Below, one piece after another: positions 1-13,706 of a stretch of 64,000 nucleotides of DNA (its first letter is position 1; every line of letters starts with the position of its first letter). The DNA lies in NCBI RefSeq assembly GCF_964340395.1, contig NC_135560.1:19073098-19137097 (forward strand). Reading direction: 5' to 3'. The position numbers and the translations under genes are program-made. Under the pieces are notes generated by a model. It was given only the letters and a program-made list of their open reading frames with translations, was not told where the DNA came from and did no database searches. The DNA comes from Glandiceps talaboti. Taxonomy: Eukaryota > Hemichordata > Enteropneusta > Spengelidae.

Positions 1-1114
1 GGTCGTCCGTACCAACCTCTCGTCCGACTTAAGTACCGACGAGTTAAATGGCCCGAGTGTCTATGCTTACACTGTGACAGTCATTCAAATATGACCCATA
101 TTGTACACGGCCCCTGAAGATTTATATCATACACATATACTTGCACTTCAAACGTTGACAGCCGATCAGTTGTTTGTCCATTCTCTCCTAATATGCCCTG
201 TCTTGTATGTTTGTTTTGTTCATTACACACTTATATCATTCATTGCAAGGTTAAGTTGCACTCATTTCATAAACAGTTCTGTGTTGTCAGTCTTTACTAA
301 CTAGTACTTTACTTGATGAAAGAGACTTTACATCTATGATCTACACGGCCGATATCAAACGCTTGCAGACTGACTTTCACGCTGACATATTATTAATGTA
401 CAAATAATCATTTTAAAGTTACTGCTTCCGTATTCAATCATACAGTTATGTGTTGTCTTTGGTCGGCATGTCACAAGACAACTACTCAAACCATTCCGCT
501 ATCTCGTCTAAAATAATTGCTTGTCATTTCAAACAGATTAAAACCATGCTCAAAATGCTTAAAAACCCAGTACATTAAACTCACAGGGGAAAAAAAGCCG
601 GTACCCGCTAGCGCTAGGAAGACAAACCATAAAACTTCCCCTCTTTGTTTCTTGTACATTGATGATGATGACGATATGGCTAATCATTTCCATAGATTAA
701 AGAGACCTTCTTGCTTCATGTATTATTAAACATGTTATCTACCGAGCACTGACGGTTTCAGTATACAGTACATAATACACATTATTTTGGACAGACAAAA
801 TATAATATGCCCACGTCGACTGTGTTGTATGTGTGTATCAAGACTCGGGGCCCCTTCAGGGGGAAATGCAACCAACCATAATTTACCGAGTATAAGTGCA
901 ATATGCATGAAAAATATAGCATTCATTCGTATAGAATGAAACGTCGTTTCACTCACAATAATAGTATTGCTAATGGTCGGGATATCTAAAAGGACAAATA
1001 ATGACGTCATCATGCATACGACAAAGGTGTCTAGTCACCGTTCACACGAAAGTCCTGTACAGACCGAGGACGAACGCTCGTCACGTTGTAAGTGACGTAC
1101 ATTATATATGATGA

Positions 1115-1199
<85 letters not shown>

Positions 1200-2597
1200 C
1201 GTTACGGAATATGTTCATGATGACCAATATACCACAACGCCTATTTATGGGTAATTAAAATAGTTTTATATGCCCGTGACAGTAGAGGGTTTGTCGTTAG
1301 GTACGTTGTGGCTGTTGTGATAAAATGGCCATGCTGCAACCGGTAAATATTCAAAGTATCAATAAAGACGCGTATAGCGACAGCTAAACCTAATGCTGGC
1401 TAGATATCGGATGAACACTCGCTGTTTTATTGTGCGTTGAGTGAGACCTGCTACGTTGTTTGTGCCATTAGGAATTGCTACTAAAAATAGACCTGTTCCG
1501 TTCATTTCGAGTAGGCAAATGGAGCCGATTGTTCCCTGTCATACTCGCTGCTATAAAATCACATTGCGTAACCACTGAATGCACTTAATTGCTATGTTGG
1601 CAATGAAGAAGAAATGGGAAAACAATGACTTGGCGAGTGTATTGTTGTCTGGTATTTCAATATACAGAATAGTAATACGGGGGAATGTATTCGCTATCAC
1701 AATGGACATACAAACTGTGTGACGAAGCAACATAATTGTTATCATATATCAAAAGAACGTACCTGAATTTCACGTGCATGATACGCAACCACCAACCCAA
1801 GTAGTACGATAGAAGACAAACTTATTAAAGACTTCAGCGCCATTGAATAAACCGATTCCTGTCAAAAATAAATGAAAATTCAAGGAAAACGGAGCGATTT
1901 GAAAAAACAACATGCCTGTCGTATAAAACATGGATGATACATTAAAAATATTATTTTACGATAATAGTTCTAACATTCGTATTCAAAGGGAGGAGGAACA
2001 TGAAGGGAAAATATTTGAGTTGCATAAAATTGATCAGAATAAAACATTTGAATATTTATAAATTACGGAACACACGAGCAGCTGGCTGCACCTTCGTGCA
2101 TCGTTCATACCGCGATGTCTACCTTTAATAGGAAAATCCCCATTGAGGTTGTTATCAATCATAAAGTGAATACAAAAATCATTTGATGACAATTGCCTTT
2201 CTAGCACAGTTAAAGTGCATTGTGAGATTTGAATCCGTCACCTGAAAGTGATATACGCGACATAGATAGCTTTCACATAGCGTACATTATTTTTACGTCT
2301 TAAATTATGTACTGTATTAAAAGGACACTGAGTGACCTCAACGGCATACATCTTTCATTTGGTTTGTTCTGTTCACTTACCGTAGAGCGACGTTTAAATT
2401 CCTTTGTTATTATGGATTCACTAATCCATTGATTGTTACAACTGACTGGTAAACATAATAACAGAACAGTTGATCGTCTACTGTTGGTATTATTTACACA
2501 ACAATAATATCGACCTGTTGAACCCTAGTGTGTCATCAAGGCTATAATACGCCATGACAGTGAATTTGACAAATGGACCGAGTATACAAGCACCTAC
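1..2597 (-). other. Intron 1 of the SK channel gene (5' part); no exon seen
   Basis: By its position downstream of the SK exon-1 donor, this stretch should be intron. I looked for SK S2-S3 or pore-like peptides on the minus strand and found none. It contains a (TA)n tract at 1117-1197 and a palindromic CRE-like octamer TGACGTCA at 1002-1009. No other gene can be supported. Confidence 0.6.
1117..1197. repeat. (TA)n microsatellite
   Basis: An uninterrupted AT dinucleotide tract of about 80 bp. Confidence 0.95.
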
Positions 2598-3389
2598 CTT
2601 GGAATATATATAAAATGATAACTCCGTCTCTACAATCATCACAACAATTCCGAACATTCCAATAATAAGCGCGTAATCACTAAGCCTTTTCCTTTTTTCA
2701 AATAATGTTCTACGCAGACCGAGTCTATAACTAACATGGTGATTATTTGTTTTTGATCTGCGCCTCTGCTGCTCCGTTACACTTTTCGTCGTATCATCTG
2801 AATGGTTTGAATTTTGTGGAGGAAGATGGGGAACGTGATGGTGGTGATGATGAAGATGGTGTTGTTGTTGTTGCTGTTGTTGTTGTTGGTGTTGTTGTTG
2901 TTGTTGTTGCTGCTGCTGCTGTTGCGAATCCTTGGAGTCGTTATCTTTCATATCAGTTTGATTAGGTCCACTGAACGATCGCTCTGGAGTACGTAAGTGT
3001 CGAAATCTTGCAATAGCTCCGTTAACTAGGACGGAATCACGCGCTATCTCGGCAAACCTGTTAGGTCTCTCATTGTGTGCAGTCGTAGATAGATTAGGAA
3101 CACTTAAGCTTTCACCTTCGTAACTATCAGAGGGTTCAAGTTTGACACCAACTCCCTGACTTGGTTTGAACCTGAGTGCTGGTATTATAACATCGCGGTG
3201 GTCACATGTACATTTGGCTTGCAGTTCCAACGCCTCAGCTGCGCCATAGTTTACACCGGAGTTCATTTTGCTTTCTATGGTCGTGGACGACCCTCCGCTT
3301 CGCTCCGTACAATCAGCTTGCCTAATGAGGTCTTCTGTGGAATCGATACGTTGATCCTCATTGGCCGGCCCGACCACAACAATGGACAT
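2598..3389 (-). CDS. KCNN: Small-conductance Ca2+-activated K+ channel, first coding exon (SK/KCNN family)
   Basis: SK channels are voltage-independent K+ channels of the plasma membrane, opened by calcium through bound calmodulin; they shape after-hyperpolarisation. The exon encodes 264 residues. Residues 1-220 are a low-complexity cytoplasmic N-terminus with polyglutamine at about 156-176 (one His inside) and a His-rich run at about 177-187. From residue 221 the sequence is the highly conserved SK core: [20 protein letters not shown], then transmembrane segment S1 (about 238-257), ending ETELS...YSK. The exon stops at AAG followed by a consensus donor GTAGGT, phase 0, where S1 ends. S2-S6, the pore and the calmodulin-binding domain must lie in exons left of the window. 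The start is the first ATG after an in-frame TAA three codons upstream. Which vertebrate paralogue it matches cannot be told; a single invertebrate SK gene is likely. The family call is secure, the exact start less so. Confidence 0.93.
2834..2925 (-). repeat. CAA/CAG-CAC/CAT trinucleotide repeat encoding polyQ/polyH in the SK channel
   Basis: This trinucleotide tract lies inside the SK coding exon. On the minus strand it reads mostly CAA with some CAG, then CAC/CAT, giving about 20 Gln with one His interruption followed by a Leu-interrupted His run. The antisense strand is also open (poly-Val/Leu), but that is a repeat shadow. Confidence 0.9.
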
Positions 3390-6300
3390 GATTGGTTAAC
3401 AGACTTGTCAATTATCTAGCCTCGTTCTGGCTGTTCTGATTTGCATGCATTGGTATGTATTCATTTCACCTTCCTCGATAATCTGTTTGGCATCCTTATG
3501 CCGACATTTCCACTCATGCTAGTCATCTGATGGGTTTTATCGAACGACAATTCACACTAAAGATATCTTGGCTTGTCGCGTTAAGATTTATTCATCATTT
3601 ATTTGAAATGAAATAACCTTTCATGAACATGGATGGATGCACATTTTGGAGAGCGAGTTTGTTATTAAACAAGGCGTGAGATGTGCATAAATAATCTGTA
3701 CACGGATTTGTCCCACGGATTTTTCCCTTATACTGTTTTGAAAGCCAAAGTGAAGAAATATAATATTTGTTATCTTCAATGACAAAGAACTTTCATCCTG
3801 AGATGTTTCTTTCCTCGACGTAATTTAAGAGTTCCCAACTCGTCCATTTGCAGAGTGTTATTGCTGTGGTTACTATCTGGAAATAAAATAAATAAACACG
3901 GGGTAATGATTGCATCTAGAAAGGCTATTCCCAAGAATCTTCAAGATTGTTTGCTCGTGCATATTTCAATGAAAAATAAATTAAATTTCCAAGAAATCGG
4001 CCTCAGAGCTGCATATGTGTGTCTGTTGAATTTTAAAAACGTGTCATGATACTGGGGTAAAGTTCCCTAGCCACAAGACAAGGAACAGATTCCCTAGCCT
4101 GTCTGTGTTTTACTTGTCTGTGGTTTTACACATACCAAGATACATCAGCATATTGTCATGTGATAAGGAAAAACATGGAACGAGAAATTAACTGTGTAAC
4201 TGTTCGTACAAGTTAAAAATTAATGTTGTCATGACTCTTAAATTTGATACGCAAGTACGTTGGGGTATTTATGTGTGAGCGTGTTTAAGGTAACAATGTG
4301 TTACGTTACTCCTAATGTCGTCATCGCAGTACATATCAAATATGAACGAAAGTAATTTCAATTCTGAGTTCGTTCAGGCGGAAATATTTTGCATTATTCG
4401 ATCAATTCTGTAAACTTATCAATTCGGTAGATTCTGCATAGGTCACATAGCTATCGATCACCAATTACTTAAATGTAAACGACCTCCATTGACACGGACA
4501 GCCTAGCCTATATGGTTTGTGTGCCCCTAATTTGGTGAAGGGTCACGCAGCTTGAATGACAACATTCAACACAAAGGGCGATGAGAGGAATGCTTTAAAT
4601 GAGAGTCGTGACCCAAGCTTGCCTTTGATAGGAGACTCTCCCAATCAAACATGTCAACTGTATACAGTTGCAGACATGTATATTTACTTGTAAATTTAAA
4701 ACGTAGATCTGAGTATGTAAAGTTTATCACACGTATTTAATTCCAGTGTCAACTGTTATTTGTTCAATGCATATAGTAACTCCTTGAAAACCTATACGAA
4801 ATGTTGAATGCGATTTGGGATATGTGTGAAAAGTTTACAAACTAGTGATTAACATTACCGCTAAAAAAAACTAACGCAGTACACACTTTCGAGGTGATAG
4901 TACATCCCGGCGTCTATGCTTATTTCCTGAATACAAGGGGATATCAAATCTTAAAAGGGTATCAGAAACGACAGACTATTGCATATGTAAAGTCAAAAGC
5001 TTGTCTGATAAATCCAGTTTAATGATATATCCAGAAATGAAGACACGTTTGTCAACAGACGAGTATAATTGTATTGTAATAATGTGCCATAAATTCATTT
5101 TATTTTTGACAAGGCACTGGACCGCGAGTTAATCAATATACGAAACACTTTCTCTTTAAGATACCGCCTTACGAATTATGAACTTGATTGAAGTTCACTA
5201 TCTATCATCGTTACCATAACAACAAAGCAAAGACTACTATTGTCTTTCATATTGTGTATCAAATATGGAAATTACACAGTAACGCATTTTATGTTGAGTG
5301 ATGTTGTTTATCACGGATGTCCATCAACATAACTACCAATAAAAACCAAGAAATATCGCCTACTATACAAACACATCTGTTCTCACGTTAAATCTAACTG
5401 TTTTCTATGCGTATCGATTCAGTGTGTTGCCGGTGAGAGTTCAGAGTTGCAAAGAAGTTTCATTTAAATATATTCAGTGCCCAGTGAGACTGTCGTACAG
5501 CGGTTAAAAATGACGTGTCGCGAAACTCATGTTTAGGGAGTAAATCCATAAGTTATGGGTTTTTTATCCATGTTTTACGATACACGCCGTAAATTGTAAT
5601 TATTCAAACATCGTATGATAATAGTAGTAGTAATAATAATAATAATAGTCACCGCTCATTAACATAAAGTTCATCGTTCTTGAGAACGAATTTTTATCGA
5701 CAACAACTTGCTTATTAAAGTTGATGTGTCATCATTCACGGAATGACATTGCAGGAAAGACCCAGTAAAGGCCTACCAAATGAACACTGAGCTCCACTAT
5801 CTACTTAATTAAGTAACCTACCTTAACTTTCTGTAAGCATTGTTTTTATAGAGAGGCAAACGTCGGTAATGAATAAAGGCTTCGATTTTGACACAATATT
5901 CATCAAGCATTAATCCGATTAAATACGAGAGATTATCAAGTAATAATGAAGGACGCTCACTAAAAATGATATTAACTTAATGTAATCAAATTATATGATC
6001 AAACACCTGGACAAATTGCGATAATGTTTATCTATTTTCAATAACAGTGTAGCTAATAAAAAAGAGTTCGCTTATGATTGAGTAGTTTGTTCGTGTATCT
6101 TGACCGTGTTGTAGATGGTTCGCTATTACGTATCTTATTATAGGACAGTTGCATGTTCAAGTTGATAGCATACATCAATTGAGTCATTTGGTACTATAAT
6201 ACATAGTTTGATGCATAACAGAGAGATTGTCATTCGGAATTCAATACTTAACTATAATGTCTTCCTATATCCGACCAACACTGAGTACGTACATCACATT

Positions 6301-6940
6301 AGTATGTATTTTCATATGTGGGCGATTCTTTAAGCAAAAACTTGGTGCGATTACTTTAGAAGCTTACAAAAACGAAAGAATAGTGTAACATAATACATGC
6401 AGACAATACAGAAGCCCCTCTTATAGAAAGAACGTGGAAGATTAAAACTGACATTGATATGTACGGACTCTTACAAGTCTTGATAGACGATAAATATACT
6501 CATACAAGCATAGGGATAAGAAGTGATCAGTATGTATTACAAGATGAACTCTTCAAAAGATTAATGTTTTATTACGATCCTTTGTGATTTTGTTTGAACG
6601 ATTGATAATGATTTAAACCTAAGATTTGGGCTACAGATGATGAGACAGGATGATCGTAAGAAAAGTCAAGTAACCCACTGAGACCATTAATCGACTGCAT
6701 TATTAACGTTTGCATAACCCAACATATAAATTGTTTTGATAACTATACAGACTCGCTTCACATGATATTAAATATACAAAAAAAGATTATGTAAATTTTA
6801 ACTCGTGGCATTTAAACATCATATGACTTGTAACACATGTGCTCGTTCTAATGTTGCATATGTATTTTACATAATACTTGTAAAACGTTTTTGTTTGAGT
6901 AATATGTGTATTTAGCGCAACTGGTTACATTTTATGTAAG

Positions 6941-6941
<1 letters not shown>
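3390..6941. other. Region upstream of the SK start codon; no gene seen
   Basis: The first bases should be SK 5' UTR and/or promoter. On the minus strand an ATGCAAAT octamer (POU-factor type site) lies about 55 bp upstream of the start ATG. The rest is AT-rich, with only short ORFs and a small ATA/GTA trinucleotide patch near 5,620-5,650. No exon with convincing splice sites was found. Confidence 0.45.
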
Positions 6942-7007
<66 letters not shown>

Positions 7008-7030
7008 AGAGAGAGAGAAATAGAGAGAGA
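6942..7030. repeat. (GA)n microsatellite with an internal G run
   Basis: A GA dinucleotide tract interrupted by a run of about 10 G. Confidence 0.95.
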
Positions 7031-9133
7031 TACTACGAATGAATGAATCATTTTGAGATGTTGACGACGATGATGATCATAAAGATAATGATAGTTTCAT
7101 CCTATATATTATACACTACTAGTACTACAAGTACATGATTAGAATCGTAATAACAGACACACGGGATTCGTTTACATGACTCTGCACTGCTATCAAACAC
7201 AGGTAGCACTTGAACGATTCTATATCATCCATCACGTAATACGAATACCTTGTACTAGTCGAATGGTAACCTCAAGGTCGAGTAGATGTGAATAAAATAC
7301 TTGCAGGGCCCTAAACGAATTCGGCGATGCGTTTACATTAATATGAAGGTAAGGCTCACTCATATGACGATTCTACGGAAATGATTAAATAAACTTAATT
7401 TTAGGTGAACTTGTTTGAACTTAACCTTGACATTAAACCAGGCGTGACGTGATAAGCAGTGCTATTAATAAGTCCTATTAATAACCTTTAATTTGCATTG
7501 TACAATGTATTGTTTTGGTATTTAAGCTAGCTTACATATCTTAAATTGATTGATCCAAGTCCCCACCGATTTGTAATTTAGATAAATGTTTTTATCCTTG
7601 GTAATTATATGGATAAGTTTACCAGTGCATCTGTAATACTGTATGTGGGATGAGCCACATTGGGATAGATTATAAATTAATTTTATCAAACACCACAACA
7701 AAATAAAACATTTCATCAGATTATCAAAACCCGTTAAAATTATCAGGTGTTGTCCATTTTGACTCTACGTTGACGTCACAGTATTGTGGTGAATTGAGCG
7801 GCAAATATTTTAATGGCTATATCAATTTGTTTAACATAACAGGTATTTCATTAAGGCAATGCCAGCATATGTGGGGACCTAGCTTAAAATACATGACATG
7901 GATATAATACGTACGTGTCAATAGCAACTAACGTTTCTCTAACAAACGGCTGTTTACAGTATTGCCGTGCAGTTAAAAAAAAACCTTATAACTGCTGCAC
8001 TCCCAAATATCGAGGCAAGTCTGTTGAAAGCTGTATGCATATATTAGTCGTATAACTCTGATGGGACATCGTGTATACGAGACAACATTTAATATGTCAT
8101 TGGTTAGATGCAAACACACGATAATCGCTTCTGTCATCCGCTTTCGTTATATTTCACCATTATTCATTCCATTAGACATTGACACCTAATTTTGAACGCG
8201 AAGAAAAACTACGATTTTAGATGGAAATTAACGATGTGTATTACAAAATAAAATATTGGCGATATATATGAGTGATATAGTGCACTTAGAATGTAGTAAT
8301 ACGTCTATGCATTTAATATTCCGTTCCAAGTTCTAATTATTGCAACAGTTTTAAGCAAGATTTGTATTTGCAGCTGACATTTACCGTGGGTTAAGTAAGC
8401 TGAGGGTTGATTCATATTTCAATCCATCAACTATGAGAGAAATTATTTCGCGACGTAGTATATTGGCCAATAAGTTAACTAAAGTCGTACCAGACACTTT
8501 TAGTACATTTTTGACGTATAGTGCAGCCAGATATCTACTCCGATATTACAGGGAATAAATGCTGTTCGACATGCTCCGAGAGTAGTTGCGGTAATTCTTT
8601 CATTCGGCACTAATCAACATACCATCTCATGCGAAGACAGACATGATTTGAAAACCACAGCAAAACGCCTGTAATAAATGTAATTTAGTTGTAAATCTGA
8701 TCATTCCTGTTATTTGTTCTATTGCACATTTCGTAGCTTGACAACGCTATAGCTAATCACTGGATGTAGAGTTAGCCTTGAGATAGACTACTGAAGTATA
8801 GGACATGTGGGCATATCTCTCAAAATACTGACTGCTTTGCGCAGCTTTGACTCAAAGTGATTACAAACAGCTACTTTTCATGAATCAATTTACTGCCGAT
8901 GACTTCCTGTTGAAGGGTGCCGACTATTCAAGTGGGATATAAAACCAAAACAGTATTTGTGAGCCGACCTTGGTCAGTAGCTACTATAGGTTTTTCGGCT
9001 TTATTATCTGACAAACTTATCATCGTTATTTAGTGCAATATCCCGTGTGATCAACTCAGTTTATTGCCACTCTACAAAACATTTATGTCTTGACCGTACA
9101 CGATTCGCTGTGTCTGTGTTTGTTTCTGTGTTT
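7031..9133. other. Gene-free stretch
   Basis: AT-rich, with no ORF or splice structure that I can support. It contains one palindromic CRE octamer TGACGTCA at 7771-7778. Confidence 0.5.
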
Positions 9134-9345
9134 GTGTATGTATGTATGTATGTATGTATGTATGTATGTATGTATGTATGTATGTATGTATGTATGTATG
9201 TATGTATGTATGTATATATGTCTGTGTGTGTGTGTCTGTGTCTATGTCTGTGTCTGTGTCTGTGTCTGTGTCTGTATCTGTGTCTGTGTCTGTGTCTGTG
9301 TCTGTGTCTGTGTCTGTGTCTGTGTCTGTGTATGTGTCTGTAACT
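9134..9345. repeat. (TATG)n followed by (TGTCTG)n
   Basis: A TATG tetranucleotide array (to about 9,215) passes directly into a TGTCTG hexanucleotide array. The long ORFs on both strands here are repeat artefacts. Confidence 0.95.
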
Positions 9346-9378
9346 GAATGCACAGAATCTTCAGTTGTCATCTCATGA

Positions 9379-10174
9379 ACGACCGCGATCCCAATATGTC
9401 ACAATGGTAGACGAATTACATAGTTTGTGATATCTTCAGCTGTCATTTACATTTCCGAATTGGTCGTAATCACAGAAAACGCAGAAACAATTTGGAAAAT
9501 TTCCATCTGTCGGACTCACAAGCCAAACACACATTACTATGGGTAAGAGAATCAAAAACACATTTTGTCTGACAGAAAGATACCAGAAAATGCAGAAACC
9601 TTCAGTATATATTTGTATTCGTCATCCTCAACACATCGCGGTATCAGGAGATCCATCCAGTTATTATGTTTGGTATCATACATTACAGAACACTGAATAC
9701 AAATATGTGGCCATTTTCCATAAAACAGCTTGAAAGTCCTTGAATAGTAAAATTCGGATTTCGGTTCGTCGAACATCGCCATCAACATTTATTACAAAAA
9801 AATATTGTATTTCTGATGTAGTGAGGACGTACTTAGGCAGCATCGTAAAACAGTGGAACACTAGTCCTACGGGAAATCTATCATATTGAATACACATACG
9901 AGATGTAAATGTGAAATCATAAGGTAGAACGTCACCGAAAGACAGAAAGTTCATGAAGTCACGTGACATGGTTGACAACTTCCAATACTTCATGCAATCA
10001 GACACGTGACAAAGTGGAACGGCTATCAATGGCCATATCGGGTAACAAAACTAACTAGAATAATTGTCTATGAAATTATCACATGCATAGGAGATTTGCG
10101 AGCATTGCCATGGCAACCATGTAACATCTGGCGTTGCAGTTGCATGCGATATTTATCAACGGGATTCATGATAG
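9379..10174. other. Stretch with a 117-codon ORF of doubtful status
   Basis: The minus strand has an ORF of 117 codons at 9676-10029 that resembles no family I know. It has no clear splice sites and lies next to a large satellite. I do not call it a gene. Confidence 0.3.
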
Positions 10175-13136
10175 AGATTGTTTACAATAGTACGATAGAG
10201 GAATATAGACGAATAGATTGCTTACAATACAGGTAGAATAGAGGAATATAGACGAATAGATTGCTTACAATACAGGTAGAATAGAGGAATATAGACGAAT
10301 AGATTGCTTACAATACAGGTAGAATAGATGAATGTAGACGAATAGATTGGTTACATTACAGGTAGAATAGAGGAATATAGACGAATAGATTGGTTACATT
10401 ACAGGTAGAATAGAGGAATATAGACGAATAGATTGCTTACAATACAGGTAGAATAGAGGAATATCGACGAATAGATTGCTTACAATACAGGTAGAATAGA
10501 TGAATGTAGACGAATAGATTGGTTACATTACAGGTAGAATAGATGAATATAGACGAATAGATTGCTTACAATACAGGTAGAATAGAGGAATATAGACGAA
10601 TAGATTGGTTACATTACATGTAGAATAGATGAATATAGACGAATAGATTGCTTACATTACAGGTAGAATAGAGGAATATAGACAAATAGATTGCTTACAA
10701 TACAGGTTTAATAGAGGAATATAGACAAATAGATTGCTTACATTACAGGTAGAATAGAGGAATATAGACGAATAGATTGGTTACATTACAGGTAGAATAG
10801 AGGAATATAGACGAATAGATTGGTTACATTACAGGTAGAATAGAGGAATATAGACGAATAGATTGGTTACATTACAGGTAGAATAGAGGAATATAGACAA
10901 ATAGATTGGTTACATTACAGGTAGAATAGAGGAATATAGACAAATAGATTGCTTACAATACAGGTAGAATAGAGGAATATCGACGAATAGATTGGTTACA
11001 TTACAGGTAGAATAGAGGAATATAGACGAATAGATTGGTTACATTACAGGTAGAATAGAGGAATATAGACGAATAGATTGGTTACATTACAGGTAGAATA
11101 GAGGAATATAGACAAATAGATTGGTTACATTACAGGTAGAATAGAGGAATATAGACGAATAGATTGGTTACATTACAGGTAGAATAGAGGAATATAGACA
11201 AATAGATTGGTTACATTACAGGTAGAATAGAGGAATATAGACGAATAGATTGGTTACATTACAGGTAGAATAGAGGAATATAGACAAATAGATTGGTTAC
11301 ATTACAGGTAGAATAGAGGAATATAGACAAATAGATTGTTTACAATAGTAGGACAGAGGAATATAGACGAATAGATTGGTTACATTACAGGTAGAATAGA
11401 TGAATATAGACGAATAGATTGGTTACATTACAGGTAGAATAGAGGAATATAGACGAATAGATTGGTTACATTACAGGTAGAATAGAGGAATATAGACGAA
11501 TAGATTGGTTACATTACAGATAGAATAGAGGAATATAGACGAATAGATTGGTTACATTACAGGTAGAATAGAGGAATATAGACGAATAGATTGGTTACAT
11601 TACAGGTAGAATAGAGGAATATAGACGAATAGATTGGTTACATTACAGGTAGAATAGAGGAATATAGACAAATAGATTGCTTACAATACAGGTAGAATAG
11701 AGGAATATCGACGAATAGATTGGTTACATTACAGGTAGAATAGAGGAATATAGACAAATAGATTGTTTACAATAGTAGGACAGAGGAATATAGACGAATA
11801 GATTGGTTACATTACAGGTAGAATAGATGAATATAGACGAATAGATTGGTTACATTACAGGTAGAATAGAGGAATATAGACGAATAGATTGGTTACATTA
11901 CAGGTAGAATAGAGGAATATAGACGAATAGATTGGTTACATTACAGGTAGAATAGAGGAATATAGACGAATAGATTGGTTACATTACAGGTAGAATAGAG
12001 GAATATAGACGAATAGATTGGTTACATTACAGGTAGAATAGAGGAATATAGACGAATAGATTGGTTACATTACAGGTAGAATAGAGGAATATAGACAAAT
12101 AGATTGTTTACAATAGTAGGACAGAGGAATGTAGACGAATAGATTGGTTACATTACAGGTAGAATAGAGGAATATAGACGAATAGATTGGTTACATTACA
12201 GGTAGAATAGATGAATATAGACGAATAGATTGGTTACATTACAGGTAGAATAGAGGCATATAGACGAATAGATTGGTTACATTACAGGTAGAATAGAGGA
12301 ATATAGACGAATAGATTGGTTACATTACAGGTAGAATAGAGGAATATAGACGAATAGATTGGTTACATTACAGGTAGAATAGAGGAATGTAGACGAATAG
12401 ATTGGTTACATTACAGGTAGAATAGAGGAATATAGACGAATAGATTGGTTACATTACAGGTAGAATAGAGGAATATAGACGAATAGATTGGTTACATTAC
12501 AGGTAGAATAGAGGAATATAGACGAATAGATTGGTTACATTACAGGTAGAATAGAGGAATATAGACGAATAGATTGCTTACAATACAGGTAGAATAGAGG
12601 AATATAGACGAATAGATTGCTTACAATACAGGTAGAATAGAGGAATATAGACGAATAGATTGGTTACATTACAGGTAGAATAGAGGAATATAGACGAATA
12701 GATTGGTTACATTACAGGTAGAATAGAGGAATATAGACGAATAGATTGGTTACATTACAGGTAGAATAGAGGAATGTAGACGAATAGATTGGTTACATTA
12801 CAGGTAGAATAGAGGAATATAGACGAATAGATTGGTTACATTACAGGTAGAATAGAGGAATGTAGACGAATAGATTGGTTACATTACAGGTAGAATAGAG
12901 GAATATAGACGAATAGATTGGTTACATTACAGGTAGAATAAAGGAATATAGACGAATAGATTGGTTACATTACAGGTAGAATAGAGGAATATAGACGAAT
13001 AGATTGGTTACATTACAGGTAGAATAGATGAATATAGACGAATAGATTGCTTACAATACAGGTAGAATAGAGGAATATAGACAAATAGATTGCTTACAAT
13101 ACAGGTAGAATAGAGGAATGTAGACGAATAGATTGG
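10175..13136. repeat. Satellite array of 43-bp units, about 69 copies
   Basis: The unit reads approximately GAATATAGACGAATAGATTG + GTTACATTACAGGTAGAATA + GAG. Two subtypes alternate in blocks: GGTTACATTACA and GCTTACAATACA. A 40-bp variant unit (TTTACAATAGTAGGACAGAG) recurs at about 11,334, 11,761 and 12,102. Those spacings, 427 and 341 bp, equal 9x43+40 and 7x43+40, which indicates duplication of multi-unit blocks. There is no unique DNA between units and no coding potential. Confidence 0.97.
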
Positions 13137-13450
13137 AAGTCTCGGAAATGTACATCATAAAGTCACAAGTGGTTTGATCAAAGCTGGTTTAAATAGAAGG
13201 AATTCCAAATCCATCACCAAATACTGTAGTGTCAGCTCGATAATAGGTTCTTACAAAATTTGGAGATTGAGATGTAGGTACTATAACAACCAGATATCAC
13301 GTGAACGTTTGTCATAAGTGACCAAGAGAAAGTCGTTCACTAGTCAGTATGATTTCCTGCAAGGTATTGTGTCTGTATTCTGTAAAGGAATTATGTAAAT
13401 ACTTTAGCTGTACATGCTATTTTCATGTAAGTTGGAAATAAAAGAATTTG
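13137..13450. other. Unique DNA between satellite and microsatellite; no gene seen
   Basis: No supported feature. Confidence 0.5.
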
Positions 13451-13481
<31 letters not shown>

Positions 13482-13593
13482 TGTATGTATGTATGTATGT
13501 ATGTATGTATGTATGTATGTATGTATGTATGTATGTATGTATGTATGTATGTATGTATGTATGTATGTATGTATGTGTGTGTATGTGTGTGTG

Positions 13594-13625
<32 letters not shown>

Positions 13626-13637
13626 TGTATGTATGTA

Positions 13638-13670
<33 letters not shown>

Positions 13671-13706
13671 ATGTATGTATGTATGTATGTATGTATGTAT
13701 GTATGT
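13451..13706. repeat. (TATG)n microsatellite with (TG)n patches
   Basis: A TATG tetranucleotide array of about 255 bp with two short TG patches. Confidence 0.96.

Noticed and set aside
9047-9378. ORFs of 78-99 codons on both strands (Cys-Val-Tyr and Thr-Asp/His-Thr repeats)
   Set aside because: They are translations of TATG and TGTCTG microsatellites. The same applies to the ORFs at 13.4-13.8, 14.6-15.1, 30.9-31.1, 33.0-33.2, 35.0-35.5, 38.1-38.5 and 47.8-48.2 kb.
9676-10029. 117-codon minus ORF
   Set aside because: No recognisable domain, no supporting splice or promoter signals, and overlapping alternative frames. It is within chance range for AT-rich DNA of this length.
10175-13136. CRISPR-like array of direct repeats
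   Set aside because: Units are contiguous with no unique spacers, the genome is eukaryotic, and no cas-like genes are present. It is a satellite.
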